This document shows positions 42,507 through 52,001 of a stretch of DNA of 64,000 nucleotides, one piece after another. The notes beneath the pieces are model-generated. The model was given only the letters and a program-made list of their open reading frames with translations. It had not been told where the DNA came from and searched no databases. Numbering within the stretch: the stretch's first letter is position 1; each line of letters begins with the position of its first letter. Origin of the DNA: Streptomyces albireticuli (GTDB lineage: Bacteria; Actinomycetota; Actinomycetes; Streptomycetales; Streptomycetaceae); contig NZ_JAJQQS010000006.1 in NCBI RefSeq assembly GCF_021228125.1, positions 62,001-126,000 of the forward strand, read 5' to 3'. A program made the translations under genes and the position numbers.

Positions 42507-43901
42507 GTGACCATTCGCCTGTACGACACCAGCGCCCGGCAGATCCGTGACTTCACCCCGATCGTCCCGGGCTGCGTCTCGATCTACCTGTGTGGCGCGA
42601 CCGTGCAGGCCGCCCCGCATATCGGACACATCCGGTCGGGGCTCAACTTCGACATCATGCGCCGCTGGTTCGCCTACCGCGGCTACGACGTGACCTTCGT
42701 CCGCAACGTCACGGACATCGACGACAAGATCATCAAGAAGTCCGGCGAGCAGGGCCGCCCCTGGTGGTCCATCGGCTACGAGAACGAGCGCGCCTTCAAC
42801 ACCGGCTACGACGCCCTCGGCTGCCTGCCGCCCACCTACGAGCCCCGCGCCACCGGCCACGTCACCGAGATGGTCGAGATGATGCGCGGCCTCATCGAGC
42901 GTGGCCACGCCTACGAGGCCGACGGCAACGTCTACTTCGACGTGCGCTCGTTCCCCGGCTATCTGGAGCTCTCCAACCAGGAGCTGGACAACCTGCTCCA
43001 GCCCTCCGGCGAGGGCGAGACCGGCAAGCGCGACCCCCGCGACTTCGCCATGTGGAAGGCCGTCAAGCCCGGCGAGCCCTCCTGGGAGACCCCGTGGGGC
43101 CGCGGCCGTCCCGGCTGGCACCTGGAGTGCTCCGCGATGGCCCACAAGTACTTGGGCGAGGCGTTCGACATCCACGGCGGCGGCCTGGACCTGATCTTCC
43201 CGCACCACGAGAACGAGATCGCCCAGGCCAAGGCCTTCGGCGACGCCTTCGCCGCCTACTGGGTGCACAACGCCTGGGTCACCATGAGCGGCGAGAAGAT
43301 GTCGAAGTCGCTCGGCAATTCCGTGCTCGTCTCCGAGATGGTCAAGCACTGGCGCCCCATCGTGCTGCGCTACTACCTCGGCACCCCGCACTACCGCTCG
43401 ATGATCGAGTACAGCGAGGAGGCGCTGCGCGAGGCCGAGTCCGCGTTCGCGCGCATCGAGGGCTTCATCCAGCGCGTCGTGGAGAAGGCCGGCCCGGTCG
43501 AGCCGGCCGCCGAGGTCCCGCCCGCCTTCGCCGAGGCCATGGACGACGACCTGGGCGTCCCGCAGGCCCTCGCGATCGTCCACACCACCGTCCGCCAGGG
43601 CAACTCCGCGCTGACCGCCGACGACAAGGAAGGCGCCGTCGCCCGCCTGGCGGAGGTCCGCGCCATGCTGGGCGTCCTCGGCCTCGACCCGCTGGACGAG
43701 CAGTGGGCCGGTGCCGACGGCGGCCGCGGCGACGATCTGCACGGCGTCGTCGACTCGCTGGTCCGCCTGGTGCTGGAGCAGCGCCAGGCCGCCCGCGGGC
43801 GCAAGGACTACGCCACCGCCGACGCCATCCGCGACCAGCTCCAGCAGTCCGGCCTCGCCATCGAGGACACCCCGTCCGGCCCCCGCTGGTCCCTGTCCTA
43901 G
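42507..43901 (+). CDS. cysS: Cysteinyl-tRNA synthetase
   Basis: 464 residues from GTG 42507. Class I aaRS motifs: the HIGH equivalent in [17 protein letters not shown] with the zinc-ligand Cys, [14 protein letters not shown] (Cys), [18 protein letters not shown] (zinc His), and [11 protein letters not shown]-terminal DALR/anticodon domain ends [20 protein letters not shown]. It charges tRNA-Cys. It is not MshC, which lacks the C-terminal tRNA-binding part. The gene precedes rlmB, a common actinobacterial pair. Confidence 0.96.
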   Translation: MTIRLYDTSARQIRDFTPIVPGCVSIYLCGATVQAAPHIGHIRSGLNFDIMRRWFAYRGYDVTFVRNVTDIDDKIIKKSGEQGRPWWSIGYENERAFNTGYDALGCLPPTYEPRATGHVTEMVEMMRGLIERGHAYEADGNVYFDVRSFPGYLELSNQELDNLLQPSGEGETGKRDPRDFAMWKAVKPGEPSWETPWGRGRPGWHLECSAMAHKYLGEAFDIHGGGLDLIFPHHENEIAQAKAFGDAFAAYWVHNAWVTMSGEKMSKSLGNSVLVSEMVKHWRPIVLRYYLGTPHYRSMIEYSEEALREAESAFARIEGFIQRVVEKAGPVEPAAEVPPAFAEAMDDDLGVPQALAIVHTTVRQGNSALTADDKEGAVARLAEVRAMLGVLGLDPLDEQWAGADGGRGDDLHGVVDSLVRLVLEQRQAARGRKDYATADAIRDQLQQSGLAIEDTPSGPRWSLS

Positions 43902-44005
43902 CCCGGGATCCGAGCGTCGCCGACCGTCCTGAGGGACACTTTTCGTACGTACGTTTACAGAAGTCGCGGCCAGCGGCTCTGAGCAGTGAAGAAACAGGTG
44001 CACCC

Positions 44006-44956
44006 ATGGCCGGCAACAGCCAGCGCAGGAACCGCCGCACGTCCAACAAGAAGGGCGCGCAGGTCGGCAGCGGCGGTCAGCGACGCCGGGGCCTGGAGGG
44101 CAAGGGCCCGACCCCGCCCGCCTCCATGCGGAAGGGCCACAAGAAGAACCGCATCGCCGGTGCCAAGGCCAGGCACGAGTCCAAGCGCCCGGCCCCGCGC
44201 CGCGGTGGCCCCAAGGGCACCAACGAGCTCGTCGTCGGCCGTAACTCCGTCGTCGAGGCGCTGCGCGAGGGCGTGCCCGCCAACACCCTGTACGTCCAGC
44301 AGTACATCGAGAACGACGAGCGCGTACGCGAGGCGCTCCAGCTCGCCGCGGACAAGGGCCTCAACCTCATGGAGGCCCCCCGTCCGGAGCTGGACCGGAT
44401 GACCAACGGCCTGAACCACCAGGGCCTCGTCCTCTCCGTGCCGCCGTACGAGTACGCCCACCCCGAGGACCTCACCGCCGCCGCGTTCGACGACGGCGAG
44501 GACCCGCTGATCGTCGCCCTCGACGGCATCACCGACCCGCGCAACCTCGGCGCCGTCGTCCGCTCGGTCTCCGCCTTCGGCGGCCACGGCGTCGTCGTCC
44601 CCGAGCGCCGCGCGGCCGGCATGACCGCCAGCGCCTGGAAGACCTCCGCCGGCACCGCCGCCCGCACCCCGGTGGCCCGCTGCACCAATGTGACGCGGAT
44701 GCTGGAGGGCTACCAGAAGGCCGGCCTCACGGTCGTCGGCCTCGCGGCCGACGGCGACGTCGAGCTGCACGAGCTCGACGCCCTGGAGGGCCCGGTCGTG
44801 ATCGTCGTCGGCAGCGAGGGCAAGGGCCTCTCCCGCCTCGTCGGCGAGACCTGCGACTTCCGCGTCCGCATCCCGATGCCGGGCGGCGCCGAGTCGCTCA
44901 ACGCCGGTGTCGCGGCCGGTGTCGTGCTGTACGAGGCGTCGCGCCGCCGGGCCTGA
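44006..44956 (+). CDS. rlmB: 23S rRNA (guanosine-2'-O-)-methyltransferase RlmB (SpoU/TrmH family)
   Basis: 316 residues from ATG 44006. Residues 1-70 are a strongly basic, Gly-rich extension ([32 protein letters not shown]). The substrate-binding domain begins [19 protein letters not shown]. The SPOUT knot has motif 1 [20 protein letters not shown], motif 2 [16 protein letters not shown] and motif 3 [20 protein letters not shown]. It methylates a ribose in the large rRNA (G2251 in E. coli). The basic tail is typical of actinobacterial members. Confidence 0.94.
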   Translation: MAGNSQRRNRRTSNKKGAQVGSGGQRRRGLEGKGPTPPASMRKGHKKNRIAGAKARHESKRPAPRRGGPKGTNELVVGRNSVVEALREGVPANTLYVQQYIENDERVREALQLAADKGLNLMEAPRPELDRMTNGLNHQGLVLSVPPYEYAHPEDLTAAAFDDGEDPLIVALDGITDPRNLGAVVRSVSAFGGHGVVVPERRAAGMTASAWKTSAGTAARTPVARCTNVTRMLEGYQKAGLTVVGLAADGDVELHELDALEGPVVIVVGSEGKGLSRLVGETCDFRVRIPMPGGAESLNAGVAAGVVLYEASRRRA

Positions 44957-45018
44957 CGCCGGCGCGAGGACCGCTCCGCTCCGGCGGTAGTGGTCGAAGT
45001 ACACCGAAAAGCGCCGTT

Positions 45019-45056
45019 AAACGCCGGACGGGGGTTTTTCCTCCCGTCCGGCGTTT
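45019..45056. terminator. Terminator after rlmB sharing the repeat-element core
   Basis: AAACGCCGGACGGG pairs perfectly with CCCGTCCGGCGTTT around a loop containing TTTTT. The stem is the same core as in the large intergenic elements, standing here alone as a compact hairpin. Confidence 0.85.
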
Positions 45057-45133
45057 GTCGTCCGGAGCCTTGACGCGTCTCGGACAGTTCGAACCGGTCA
45101 AGGCAGTGTCCTAATCAGAAGTCACTCGGTTAG

Positions 45134-46771
45134 ATGAGTGTGGACACCAGAACACCCCGCACACCCACGGGGGGAAGCTCTTCCGGGTACGACGACCAGC
45201 CCGCGCTGAGTACGGTGAAAGTGCCGTCCGACCCGGCGCAGATCGTCGTCAACCACCTGAGTTTCCGCGTGCAGCTCGCCCGGCCGCCGCGCGTCGCCCG
45301 CCAGTTCGCCGGGGTCGCCGACACCGCGCAGCTGCCCACGGTCAAGAGCACGGCCAAGCGCCGAGCCCCCGTCGTGTGGAGCGGCCGTGCCGCGCCCGGC
45401 GACTCGGCGCCCACCGAACTCCTCCAGGCCGTAAGGGACTCGGCGGTCCCCGGCGACGCGGGGTCCACCCAGGTGCTGCCCAGGATCCGCGTCGACGACC
45501 CGCCCACCACGGTCGTCGGCCCGCGCGGTCCCGCGGATCACACCGGCCCCGGTGAGCTCGTGGACCCCGTGGGTCCCGGCAGCCCCGGCGCTCCGCGGAC
45601 CCAACTGCTGCGCGGCGTACGCCCCACCGGCAGCGCGTACGACGAAGATCAGTACGGCTACGACGAGTTCGACGCCCGCGAGTACGGCGAGGACGGCGAC
45701 GGCCCCCGCCGCCAGGGCGGCGACGCCGTCCGGCACGCCTACTACCCGGGCCGCCGGATGAACCTCGGCGTCGTCCTGCTCCCGCTGCGCGTCTTCCTCG
45801 GCTTCATCTCGATCTACGCCGGCATGGGCAAGCTCTGCGACCCCGTCTACTTCGACGGCGGACGCCGCGGTTCCATGGTCACCTGGCTCACCCAGCTGCA
45901 CCCCTGGGCGGTCGCCTCACCGCTGCGCGACCTCGCCCTGAGCCACCCCGTGGGCGCCGGCCTCACCGTCGCCTTCCTCCAGGTCCTCGTCGGTGTCCTC
46001 ACCATCTTCGGACTCTGGCAGCGCCTCGCGGCCGTCATCGGCGTCCTGCTCTCGGCCGCCCTCCTGGTCACCGTCAGCTGGCGCACCGTCCCCGCCTACG
46101 ACGCCCCCGACATCATCTACCTGGCCGCCTGGAGCCCCCTGGTCATCGCGGGCGCCCCGTTCTACTCCCTGGACGGGCGCCTGGCCGGTGAGGCGTGGCG
46201 GCGCCTCGGCCCGCGCGCCGAGCTGTGGGACCTCCGCCGCCGGGTGCTGCGCCGCGGCACGATCATGGCGACGGTCCTGATCGGCCTCTCCCTCCTGGTC
46301 GGCTCCACCCTCGGCGGCGCCGTGCGCTCCTCCGAGGTCGCCCAGGTGCCCGGCCCGGCCGACCCGCCGGCCAACAACCTCCCCGGCTCCCCGCTCCCGC
46401 AGCGCCCCGGCACCGGCTCGCCCTCGCGCGGCCACCTGGGCCCGTCCGTCCCCGGCACGCCCAAGCCCACGCTGCCGGGCCGGAAGACCGCCACCCCGAG
46501 CGCGACGGCCCCGGCCGCCCCGGGCGGCGCGCGGACCCCGGCGAGCTCGGCCGGCACCGCCGGGCGCCCCGGCGCCAGCCAGGGGGTTCGCCCCGCGCCG
46601 CAGACCCCGCAGCGGCCCGCCGCTCCGGCCGCGCCGCGCACGCCCACCGGCTCCTCGACGTCGACGGGCACGGGCAGCGGCAGCACGGGCGGCAGCACCG
46701 GTTCCTCGACGGGCGGTTCCTCCACCGGCGGCTCCCGCGGCGGAGGCGCCCTCGGCGGTCTCCTCGGCTGA
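45134..46771 (+). CDS. DoxX-family membrane protein with long disordered ends
   Basis: 545 residues. Residues 1-200 are soluble and disordered, with Asp/Tyr-rich DEDQYGYDEFDAREYGEDG near the end. The DoxX core (about 205-370) has RRMNLGVVLLPLRVFLGFIS, YAGMGKLCDPVYFDG and LTVAFLQVLVGVLTIFGLWQ, with four to five helices including one after RRGTIMATVLIGLSLLVGST. The last 150 residues are Pro/Thr/Ser/Gly-rich, ending in GSTGGSTGSSTGGSSTGG repeats and presumably outside the membrane. DoxX proteins act in thiol/redox homeostasis in mycobacteria; the role here is inferred only. Confidence 0.85.
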   Translation: MSVDTRTPRTPTGGSSSGYDDQPALSTVKVPSDPAQIVVNHLSFRVQLARPPRVARQFAGVADTAQLPTVKSTAKRRAPVVWSGRAAPGDSAPTELLQAVRDSAVPGDAGSTQVLPRIRVDDPPTTVVGPRGPADHTGPGELVDPVGPGSPGAPRTQLLRGVRPTGSAYDEDQYGYDEFDAREYGEDGDGPRRQGGDAVRHAYYPGRRMNLGVVLLPLRVFLGFISIYAGMGKLCDPVYFDGGRRGSMVTWLTQLHPWAVASPLRDLALSHPVGAGLTVAFLQVLVGVLTIFGLWQRLAAVIGVLLSAALLVTVSWRTVPAYDAPDIIYLAAWSPLVIAGAPFYSLDGRLAGEAWRRLGPRAELWDLRRRVLRRGTIMATVLIGLSLLVGSTLGGAVRSSEVAQVPGPADPPANNLPGSPLPQRPGTGSPSRGHLGPSVPGTPKPTLPGRKTATPSATAPAAPGGARTPASSAGTAGRPGASQGVRPAPQTPQRPAAPAAPRTPTGSSTSTGTGSGSTGGSTGSSTGGSSTGGSRGGGALGGLLG

Positions 46772-46793
46772 GCCCGGGGGCCCCGGGCCCCGT

Positions 46794-46844
46794 GGACGTA
46801 CGGACGCCCCCGCACCGACCCGGTGCGGGGGCGTCCGTACGTCC
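46794..46844. terminator. Very strong bidirectional terminator (24-bp stem)
   Basis: Positions 46794-46817 (GGACGTACGGACGCCCCC...) and 46821-46844 are exact reverse complements around ACC. It lies between the converging DoxX and nucleotidyltransferase genes. Confidence 0.9.
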
Positions 46845-46857
46845 GGCGGGCGGCGCG

Positions 46858-47574
46858 CTATCCGGCGAGTTCCCGGGCCGCCTCGGTCAGGTCCTTGGCG
46901 GTGTCGATCGCCCGCCAGTAGGCGCCCTGAGGCAGCGGGAAGCCGGCCAGCCGCCGCTCGCGGGCGAGGCGCGGGAAGGTGGTGCGCTCGTGGTCGCCGT
47001 GGTCGGGCAGCATGTCCCGGAAGGCGGCGGAGAAGACGTACACCCCGGCGTTGATCAGGTAGGGCGACGGCGGCGACTCGATGAAGTCCAGGACCTGCCC
47101 GAACTCGTTGGTCTCCACGGCGCCCCAGGGGATCCGGGGGCGGGCCAGGGCCAGGGTGGCCACCGCGTCGCGCTCGTGGTGGAAGGCGGCCATCTCGCGG
47201 AGCGAGAAGCGGGTCCAGATGTCGCCGTTGGTGGCGTACCAGGGCCGGTCCGGGTGCGGCAGCGAGGCTGCGGCGAACTTCAGCCCGCCGCCGCGGCCCA
47301 GCGGCTCCGGCTCGACGACCGTGGTGACCCGGAGCGGCAGATCGGCCGACGCGAGCCAGTCCTGGAGAACCTTGGCCAGATGACCGCAGGAGACGACGGC
47401 GTCGGTGACCCCCTCGGCGGCGAGCCAGGCCAGCTGGTGGCCGATGATCGGGGTTCCGGTGCCGGGGATCTCGACCATCGGCTTGGGGCGGTCGTCGGTG
47501 TAGGGGCGCAGCCTCGAACCCTGGCCGCCGGCCAGGACGACGGCTTGGGTGGGGTGCGGGTGCGTGCCGGTCAT
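46858..47574 (-). CDS. Sugar-phosphate nucleotidyltransferase
   Basis: 238 residues from ATG 47574. The nucleotide loop is AVVLAGGQGSRLRPYTDDRP, followed by KPMVEIPGTGTPIIGHQLAW; then VVEPEPLGRGGGLKFAA, WYATNGDIWTRFSLREMAAF (metal Asp) and YLINAGVYVFS. It resembles the mannose-1-phosphate guanylyl- or glucose-1-phosphate nucleotidyltransferase group without the C-terminal left-handed helix, and makes an NDP-sugar for glycan synthesis. The exact sugar and base are not determined. Confidence 0.88.
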   Translation of the reverse strand: MTGTHPHPTQAVVLAGGQGSRLRPYTDDRPKPMVEIPGTGTPIIGHQLAWLAAEGVTDAVVSCGHLAKVLQDWLASADLPLRVTTVVEPEPLGRGGGLKFAAASLPHPDRPWYATNGDIWTRFSLREMAAFHHERDAVATLALARPRIPWGAVETNEFGQVLDFIESPPSPYLINAGVYVFSAAFRDMLPDHGDHERTTFPRLARERRLAGFPLPQGAYWRAIDTAKDLTEAARELAG

Positions 47575-47718
47575 GCTCCGCACGATATGCGGCTGCCCGG
47601 GCGGGGGTGCGGGCGGCATGACGGGCGGTCCGTACGGAAGTGCTGCGCGGGGCGCTCCGAGGAGCGCCCGGTGGTGCGGGGTGCTACGGGGTGCGGCGGC
47701 CGGGCCCGAGCGGAACGG

Positions 47719-48135
47719 TCAGGGGGTCTGGGCGACGCCGGCGGCGTACGAGGTGTCGCAGACCGGCCGGGCGAAGGACTGGGCGCCCTTGAGGCCGTAC
47801 TTGGCGACGGCGGCGCGGCCGAGCGCGCGGGCCAGCTCGGCGCAGTGCCGGGCCAGGGAAGGGCGGCCGTTCACGGCCGTCTGGAGGTCGGTGAGCGCCT
47901 CGCCCGGGTTCTTCTCCTGGAGCTCGGTCAGCAGCCGGTCCCGCAGCACCTCATGGGCCTGGCGGGGGGCCTTGGCCTGGGTGGAGGCGGTCTCGGACGA
48001 GGCGGTGAGCACCTGCGACTCGGCCGTCGGCGCCGCCCACGGGACGCGGGTGACCGCGAGAGTCCCGGAAAGGACGAGAACGACGGGGAGGACGAGGGCG
48101 AGGGTTCTGCCGATGCGGCGGGCGGCCTGGTTCAT
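47719..48135 (-). CDS. Secreted or membrane-anchored protein, unknown function
   Basis: 138 residues. An N-terminal hydrophobic segment (LALVLPVVLVLSGTLAV, about 12-28) serves as a signal or anchor. The mature part is helical, with LRDRLLTELQEKNPGEALTD and two Cys (RHCAELARAL, FARPVCDTSYA) that could form a disulfide outside the cell. No family is recognised. An upstream TTGACG (48287-48292, minus strand) followed by an AT-rich stretch (48259-48267) may be its promoter. Confidence 0.65.
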   Translation of the reverse strand: MNQAARRIGRTLALVLPVVLVLSGTLAVTRVPWAAPTAESQVLTASSETASTQAKAPRQAHEVLRDRLLTELQEKNPGEALTDLQTAVNGRPSLARHCAELARALGRAAVAKYGLKGAQSFARPVCDTSYAAGVAQTP

Positions 48136-48306
48136 GTCGCAGATGGTAGCGAGGGGTAACGATAGGGCGACATTTAGTCACCCGGTCGAGTGAGGAATTT
48201 GCGCGAGTGGGCGGGCGTGAAGTTGACGAACGATGATCGAAACGCGCGGTGCGTGTAGATATTTATCGACACATGATGATCTGTTGCGTCAAGGGGGAAA
48301 ATACGC

Positions 48307-48338
48307 ATCGCCCCGCGCCGGGAGCGGCGCGGGGCGAT
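48307..48338 (-). terminator. Rho-independent terminator of msiK
   Basis: A 13-bp stem, ATCGCCCCGCGCC with GGCGCGGGGCGAT, loop of six. On the minus strand it is followed by GCGTATTTTCCCCC, so it has a T-rich tail that most terminators in this genome lack. Confidence 0.8.
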
Positions 48339-48362
48339 CAAGGCCCGGGGTGGTCCGTAAGG

Positions 48363-49499
48363 TCAGTCGCTCAGTCGCTCGCCCGAGGACGTCGAGAAGA
48401 CGTGCAGCTCACCGGCGCGCGGGACGACGTGCAGCTGGGAGCCCTTCTCCGGGACCCGGCGGCCGTTGACGCGAACCACGAGGTCCTTACGGTCGTCGCC
48501 GACCTCGGCCGTGCCGTACACATATCCGTCGGCGCCCAGCTCCTCCACCACGTTGACGGTGACGGCGAGACCGGCGGGCGCGCCCGCGCTCTCCTTGCTG
48601 AGCGACTGCGCCGCGGCGCCGTTCTGCTCGACCACGTCGAAGTGCTCCGGGCGGACACCGACGGTGACCGTGCGGTCGCCCCGGTCGGCGGCGGCGGACA
48701 GCGCCTCGCGCGACACGGGCACCACGCTGTTGCCGAACTTCACACCGCCGTCGGTGATCGGCACCTCGACCAGGTTCATGGCCGGCGAGCCGATGAAGCC
48801 CGCCACGAAGAGGTTGGCCGGGCGGTCGTACATGTTGCGCGGCGAGTCGACCTGCTGGAGCAGACCGTCCTTGAGGACCGCGACCCGGTCGCCCATGGTC
48901 ATGGCCTCGACCTGGTCGTGCGTGACGTAGACCGTGGTGATGCCGAGGCGGCGCTGGAGCCCCGCGATCTGGGTGCGGGTCTGCACGCGCAGCTTGGCGT
49001 CGAGGTTCGACAGCGGCTCGTCCATCAGGAAGACCTGGGGCTCCCGGACGATGGCCCGGCCCATCGCGACACGCTGCCGCTGGCCGCCGGAGAGCGCCTT
49101 GGGCTTGCGGCCCAGGTACTCCGTGAGGTCCAGGATCCGCGCGGCGTCCTCGACCTTCTGCCGGATCTCCGTCTTGTTGACGCCCGCGATCTTCAGGGCG
49201 AAACCCATGTTCTCGGCGACGGTCATGTGCGGGTAGAGCGCGTAGTTCTGGAACACCATCGCGATGTCCCGGTCCTTCGGGGGCAGGTGCGTCACATCGC
49301 GGTCGCCGATGCGGATGGCGCCGCCGTTGACGTCCTCCAGCCCGGCGAGCATCCGCAGGGAGGTGGACTTGCCGCATCCGGAGGGCCCGACGAGGACCAG
49401 GAACTCGCCGTCCTCGATGGCGATGTCGAGCTGGTCGACTGCGGGCTTGTCGGCGCCCGGGTAGAGGCGGGTCGCCTTGTCGTACGTGACCGTGGCCAT
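48363..49499 (-). CDS. msiK: Multiple-sugar ABC transporter ATPase MsiK
   Basis: 378 residues from ATG 49499 (AAGGGA upstream). Motifs are Walker A LVGPSGCGKSTS (about 37-48), Q-loop VFQNYALYPHMTV, signature LSGGQRQRVAMGRAIV and Walker B VFLMDEPLSNLDAK. The C-terminal TOBE/MalK regulatory fold is GVRPEHFDVVEQNG to RAGELHVFSTSSGERL. The sequence and length match the streptomycete MsiK that powers several sugar importers (cellobiose, maltose, chitobiose) and stands apart from its permeases, as here. A DasR-like site lies upstream. Confidence 0.93.
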   Translation of the reverse strand: MATVTYDKATRLYPGADKPAVDQLDIAIEDGEFLVLVGPSGCGKSTSLRMLAGLEDVNGGAIRIGDRDVTHLPPKDRDIAMVFQNYALYPHMTVAENMGFALKIAGVNKTEIRQKVEDAARILDLTEYLGRKPKALSGGQRQRVAMGRAIVREPQVFLMDEPLSNLDAKLRVQTRTQIAGLQRRLGITTVYVTHDQVEAMTMGDRVAVLKDGLLQQVDSPRNMYDRPANLFVAGFIGSPAMNLVEVPITDGGVKFGNSVVPVSREALSAAADRGDRTVTVGVRPEHFDVVEQNGAAAQSLSKESAGAPAGLAVTVNVVEELGADGYVYGTAEVGDDRKDLVVRVNGRRVPEKGSQLHVVPRAGELHVFSTSSGERLSD

Positions 49500-49551
49500 G
49501 GTGGTGTGTCCCTTCACCGGCAGGAACGTGCCGGACGATCCGAGTAGAGGG

Positions 49552-49567
49552 AGTGGTCCAGTCCATT
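49552..49567. promoter_or_regulatory. Candidate dre (DasR) operator upstream of msiK
   Basis: AGTGGTCCAGTCCATT agrees at 13 of 16 positions with the DasR site AGTGGTCTAGACCACT. It lies 53-68 bp upstream of the msiK start. DasR is the GlcNAc-responsive GntR repressor of streptomycetes, and MsiK serves chitobiose uptake, so control is plausible but inferred. Confidence 0.5.
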
Positions 49568-49682
49568 TGGACGGGGTTGCGGGTGACGGTACCCGGGGCG
49601 GGGGCGGTTGTCAGCAGTGGACGGCCAGGGACGGCCATGGACGGGCGAAAAATTCATGGCTGGGCCACGGGCCGAGTCTGGG

Positions 49683-49688
49683 TAGACT
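49683..49688 (+). promoter_or_regulatory. Probable -10 box of the tRNA-Thr promoter
   Basis: TAGACT occurs 11 bp before the mature tRNA. No good -35 box was identified. Confidence 0.4.
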
Positions 49689-49699
49689 GCATCGCACAC

Positions 49700-49772
49700 G
49701 CCGACTTAGCTCAGCTGGTAGAGCACCGCTCTTGTAAAGCGAAGGTCGTCGGTTCGAACCCGACAGTCGGCT
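49700..49772 (+). tRNA. tRNA-Thr (anticodon TGT)
   Basis: A 73-nt cloverleaf: acceptor GCCGACT with AGTCGGC, D-arm GCTCAGCTGGTAGAGC, anticodon stem CCGCT/AGCGA (the last pair is non-Watson-Crick) with loop CTTGTAA giving TGT (reads ACA and other Thr codons), and T-arm GTCGGTTCGAACCCGAC. The discriminator is T. CCA is not encoded. It is followed by a hairpin terminator. Confidence 0.95.
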
Positions 49773-49779
49773 CACGCAC

Positions 49780-49813
49780 AGAACCGCAGGTCCCGGACGG
49801 GACCTGCGGTTCT
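49780..49813. terminator. Hairpin after tRNA-Thr
   Basis: AGAACCGCAGGTCCC pairs perfectly with GGGACCTGCGGTTCT around GGAC, followed by CGCGTTT. It serves the tRNA and possibly the converging MMPL gene. Confidence 0.85.
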
Positions 49814-49832
49814 CGCGTTTCCGGGGGCCGCT

Positions 49833-52001
49833 CTAGCGGCGGGCCTCCTCGGCTTCGGCCCAGGTCGGGCTGCCCGGCCGGGCCGGCGGCGTCACCCGCG
49901 GCGCGTCCTGGTGGCCCGGCCACCATGCCTTGTGGCCCAGCAGGGACGTGATCGTCGGCACGAGCAGCATGGCCATGACGAAGGCCGTGAGCAGGATGCC
50001 GAAGGCGACCGCGAAGCCCATCTGCTGGAGCATGGAGTTGTCGGCCAGCATCAGGACGCCGAACGTGCCGGCGAGGATGACCGCCGCCGAGGCGATCGTC
50101 GGCGTCGAGCGGGCGACGGCCGTGCGGATGGCCTCGCGGGCCGGGACGCCGCGGCGGACCTCCTCGCGGAGCCGGGCGACCATGAGGATGTTGTAGTCGG
50201 TGCCGATGGCGACGACGAAGAGATAGACGATGACCGGCAGCATGAACAGCAGGCCGTTCTTGTGCTGGAGGTCCTGGAAGAGCCAGACCGTCGCGCCGAG
50301 GGTCGCCGTGAAGCCCAGGGCGACGGAGATCATCAGGTAGACGGGCGCGACGAGGCTGCGAAGCAGCAGGCCCAGGATGATCATGATGGCGAGGCCGGCG
50401 ACGGGGAACACCAGCTTGTAGTCGTGGTTGACGGCCTTCTCCACGTCGGCGAGGACGGCCGAGGTGCCGCCGACCAGCGCCTTGGACCCCTCGGGGGCCG
50501 CCGCGTGCGCGGCGTCCCGCAGCGGGCCGCCGGCCAGCTCGATGGCCTTGTCTTCGGTGGGGCGGTACTTGAGGACGACGCTGTACTGCGCGACGGTGCC
50601 CTCGGGGTTCGTCGTGGTCAAGGTGGCGGAGCCGACGCCCTCGATGCCCTCCAGCTTGGTCTTGTACGTGTCCAGGGCGCCCTTGTCGAGCGGCGTGCCG
50701 GCCTTGGACTGGACGTACACCATCGCCGGGTCGGACTGTCCGGCGGAGAACCCGCGCTGGAGGTCCTTCATGGCCTGGACGGACTCCAGCTTCGAGGAGA
50801 GCGAGCTGTCGGTGTCGAACTCGGCCTTGAAGCTGAAGGTGCCCACGGCCAGGACGGCGAGGACGGCCGCGGACAGGGCGGCGATGACGCCGGGCCGGCG
50901 GGCGACCATGGAGCCGAGGCCGTCGGCGACACGGGTGCGGGGCCGCTTCTTCCACGCCTTGGAGGGCCAGAACGCCTTGGTGCCGAGGAGCGAGAAGACG
51001 GCGGGCACGAGCGTCAGCGCGGCGACCAGGGTCACGGCGACCGAGATGGCGAGCGAGGGGCCCATCGCCCGCATCATGCCCATGGTGGACAGCAGCAGGG
51101 CGAGGAAGGCGACGATGACGGCGCCGGCGGCGGAGGCGATGGTCTCGCCCACCCGGGCGACGGAGTTGACCAGCGCCTCCTTGGGCTGGGCCCCGGCGCG
51201 CAGCTCCTCGCGGTAGCGGAAGAGGAGGAAGAGGATGTAGTCCGTCCCGACGCCGAAGAGGACGACGATCAGGATCGCGGAGATGGAGCTGTCGGCCTTG
51301 AGGCCGCCGAGGTCGGCCGCGGTGCCGATCAGGCCGAGGGCGACCATGAAGACGACGCCGATGATGAGCACCGGCATCAGGGCGATGAGCGGGCTGCGGA
51401 AGATGACGAGCAGCAGGACGACGATGAGGACCAGCGTCGCCATCATGATCATGGCGTCGGTGTCGCCGGACGACTCCCTGGAGTCGAGCGCGGTCGCCGC
51501 CTGACCCGTGATGCCCATCTTCAACTGGGTGTCCTTGAGGAGCGGTTTGGCGTCCTCGCGGAGGTCCTTGACGGCGTTGGGCACGGTCTCGTCGGCGGGG
51601 TTCTTGCCCTTGTCGCTGTCGGCGACGATGTTGGCCAGGGCGATCTCACCGTTGGGGGACACGGCCTGGGGGCTGGTCGCCACCTTGGCTATGCCCTTGC
51701 GGTGCTTGTCCTGGAGGCCGGCCGCGATCTTGGCGACGTCGGTCTTGTCGGCGGGGGTGAGCTTGCCCCCGTCCGCGCGCTGGAAGACGGCGATGGCCGA
51801 GGGCTGTTCGGTCTTGGGGAAGGCGTTTTCCTGAAGTTTTCCTGCCTGTACGGACTCGTAATGCGAAGGGAGGAATTCCGTTTCATCCGTGGTCGACTTC
51901 AGGCCCGGGGCGAGCATGGCCAGGGCCACGGCGGCGATGAGCCACCCCGCAATGGTCAGCCAAGGTCGGTGGACGGCGAACCGACCGATCGCTCGGAACA
52001 T
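49833..52001 (-). CDS. MMPL-family RND transporter
   Basis: 722 residues from ATG 52001 (AAGGAG upstream). Helix 1 is WLTIAGWLIAAVALAMLAPG. An extracytoplasmic loop (about 40-180) is followed by helices 2-6 (MMATLVLIVVLLLVIF, VVLFGVGTDYILFLLFRYRE with the GxDY proton motif). The second half repeats the design (VYLFVVAIGTDYNILMVARL). Actinobacterial MMPL proteins export lipids or drugs with proton motive force. The C-terminal 30 residues are Pro/Ala-rich. No regulator adjoins it. Confidence 0.92.
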   Translation of the reverse strand: MFRAIGRFAVHRPWLTIAGWLIAAVALAMLAPGLKSTTDETEFLPSHYESVQAGKLQENAFPKTEQPSAIAVFQRADGGKLTPADKTDVAKIAAGLQDKHRKGIAKVATSPQAVSPNGEIALANIVADSDKGKNPADETVPNAVKDLREDAKPLLKDTQLKMGITGQAATALDSRESSGDTDAMIMMATLVLIVVLLLVIFRSPLIALMPVLIIGVVFMVALGLIGTAADLGGLKADSSISAILIVVLFGVGTDYILFLLFRYREELRAGAQPKEALVNSVARVGETIASAAGAVIVAFLALLLSTMGMMRAMGPSLAISVAVTLVAALTLVPAVFSLLGTKAFWPSKAWKKRPRTRVADGLGSMVARRPGVIAALSAAVLAVLAVGTFSFKAEFDTDSSLSSKLESVQAMKDLQRGFSAGQSDPAMVYVQSKAGTPLDKGALDTYKTKLEGIEGVGSATLTTTNPEGTVAQYSVVLKYRPTEDKAIELAGGPLRDAAHAAAPEGSKALVGGTSAVLADVEKAVNHDYKLVFPVAGLAIMIILGLLLRSLVAPVYLMISVALGFTATLGATVWLFQDLQHKNGLLFMLPVIVYLFVVAIGTDYNILMVARLREEVRRGVPAREAIRTAVARSTPTIASAAVILAGTFGVLMLADNSMLQQMGFAVAFGILLTAFVMAMLLVPTITSLLGHKAWWPGHQDAPRVTPPARPGSPTWAEAEEARR

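Noticed and set aside
42507..43901. MshC (mycothiol ligase) instead of CysS
   Set aside because: The protein keeps the full C-terminal helical domain and the PHIGH and KMSKS motifs of tRNA synthetases, and rlmB follows as usual for cysS.
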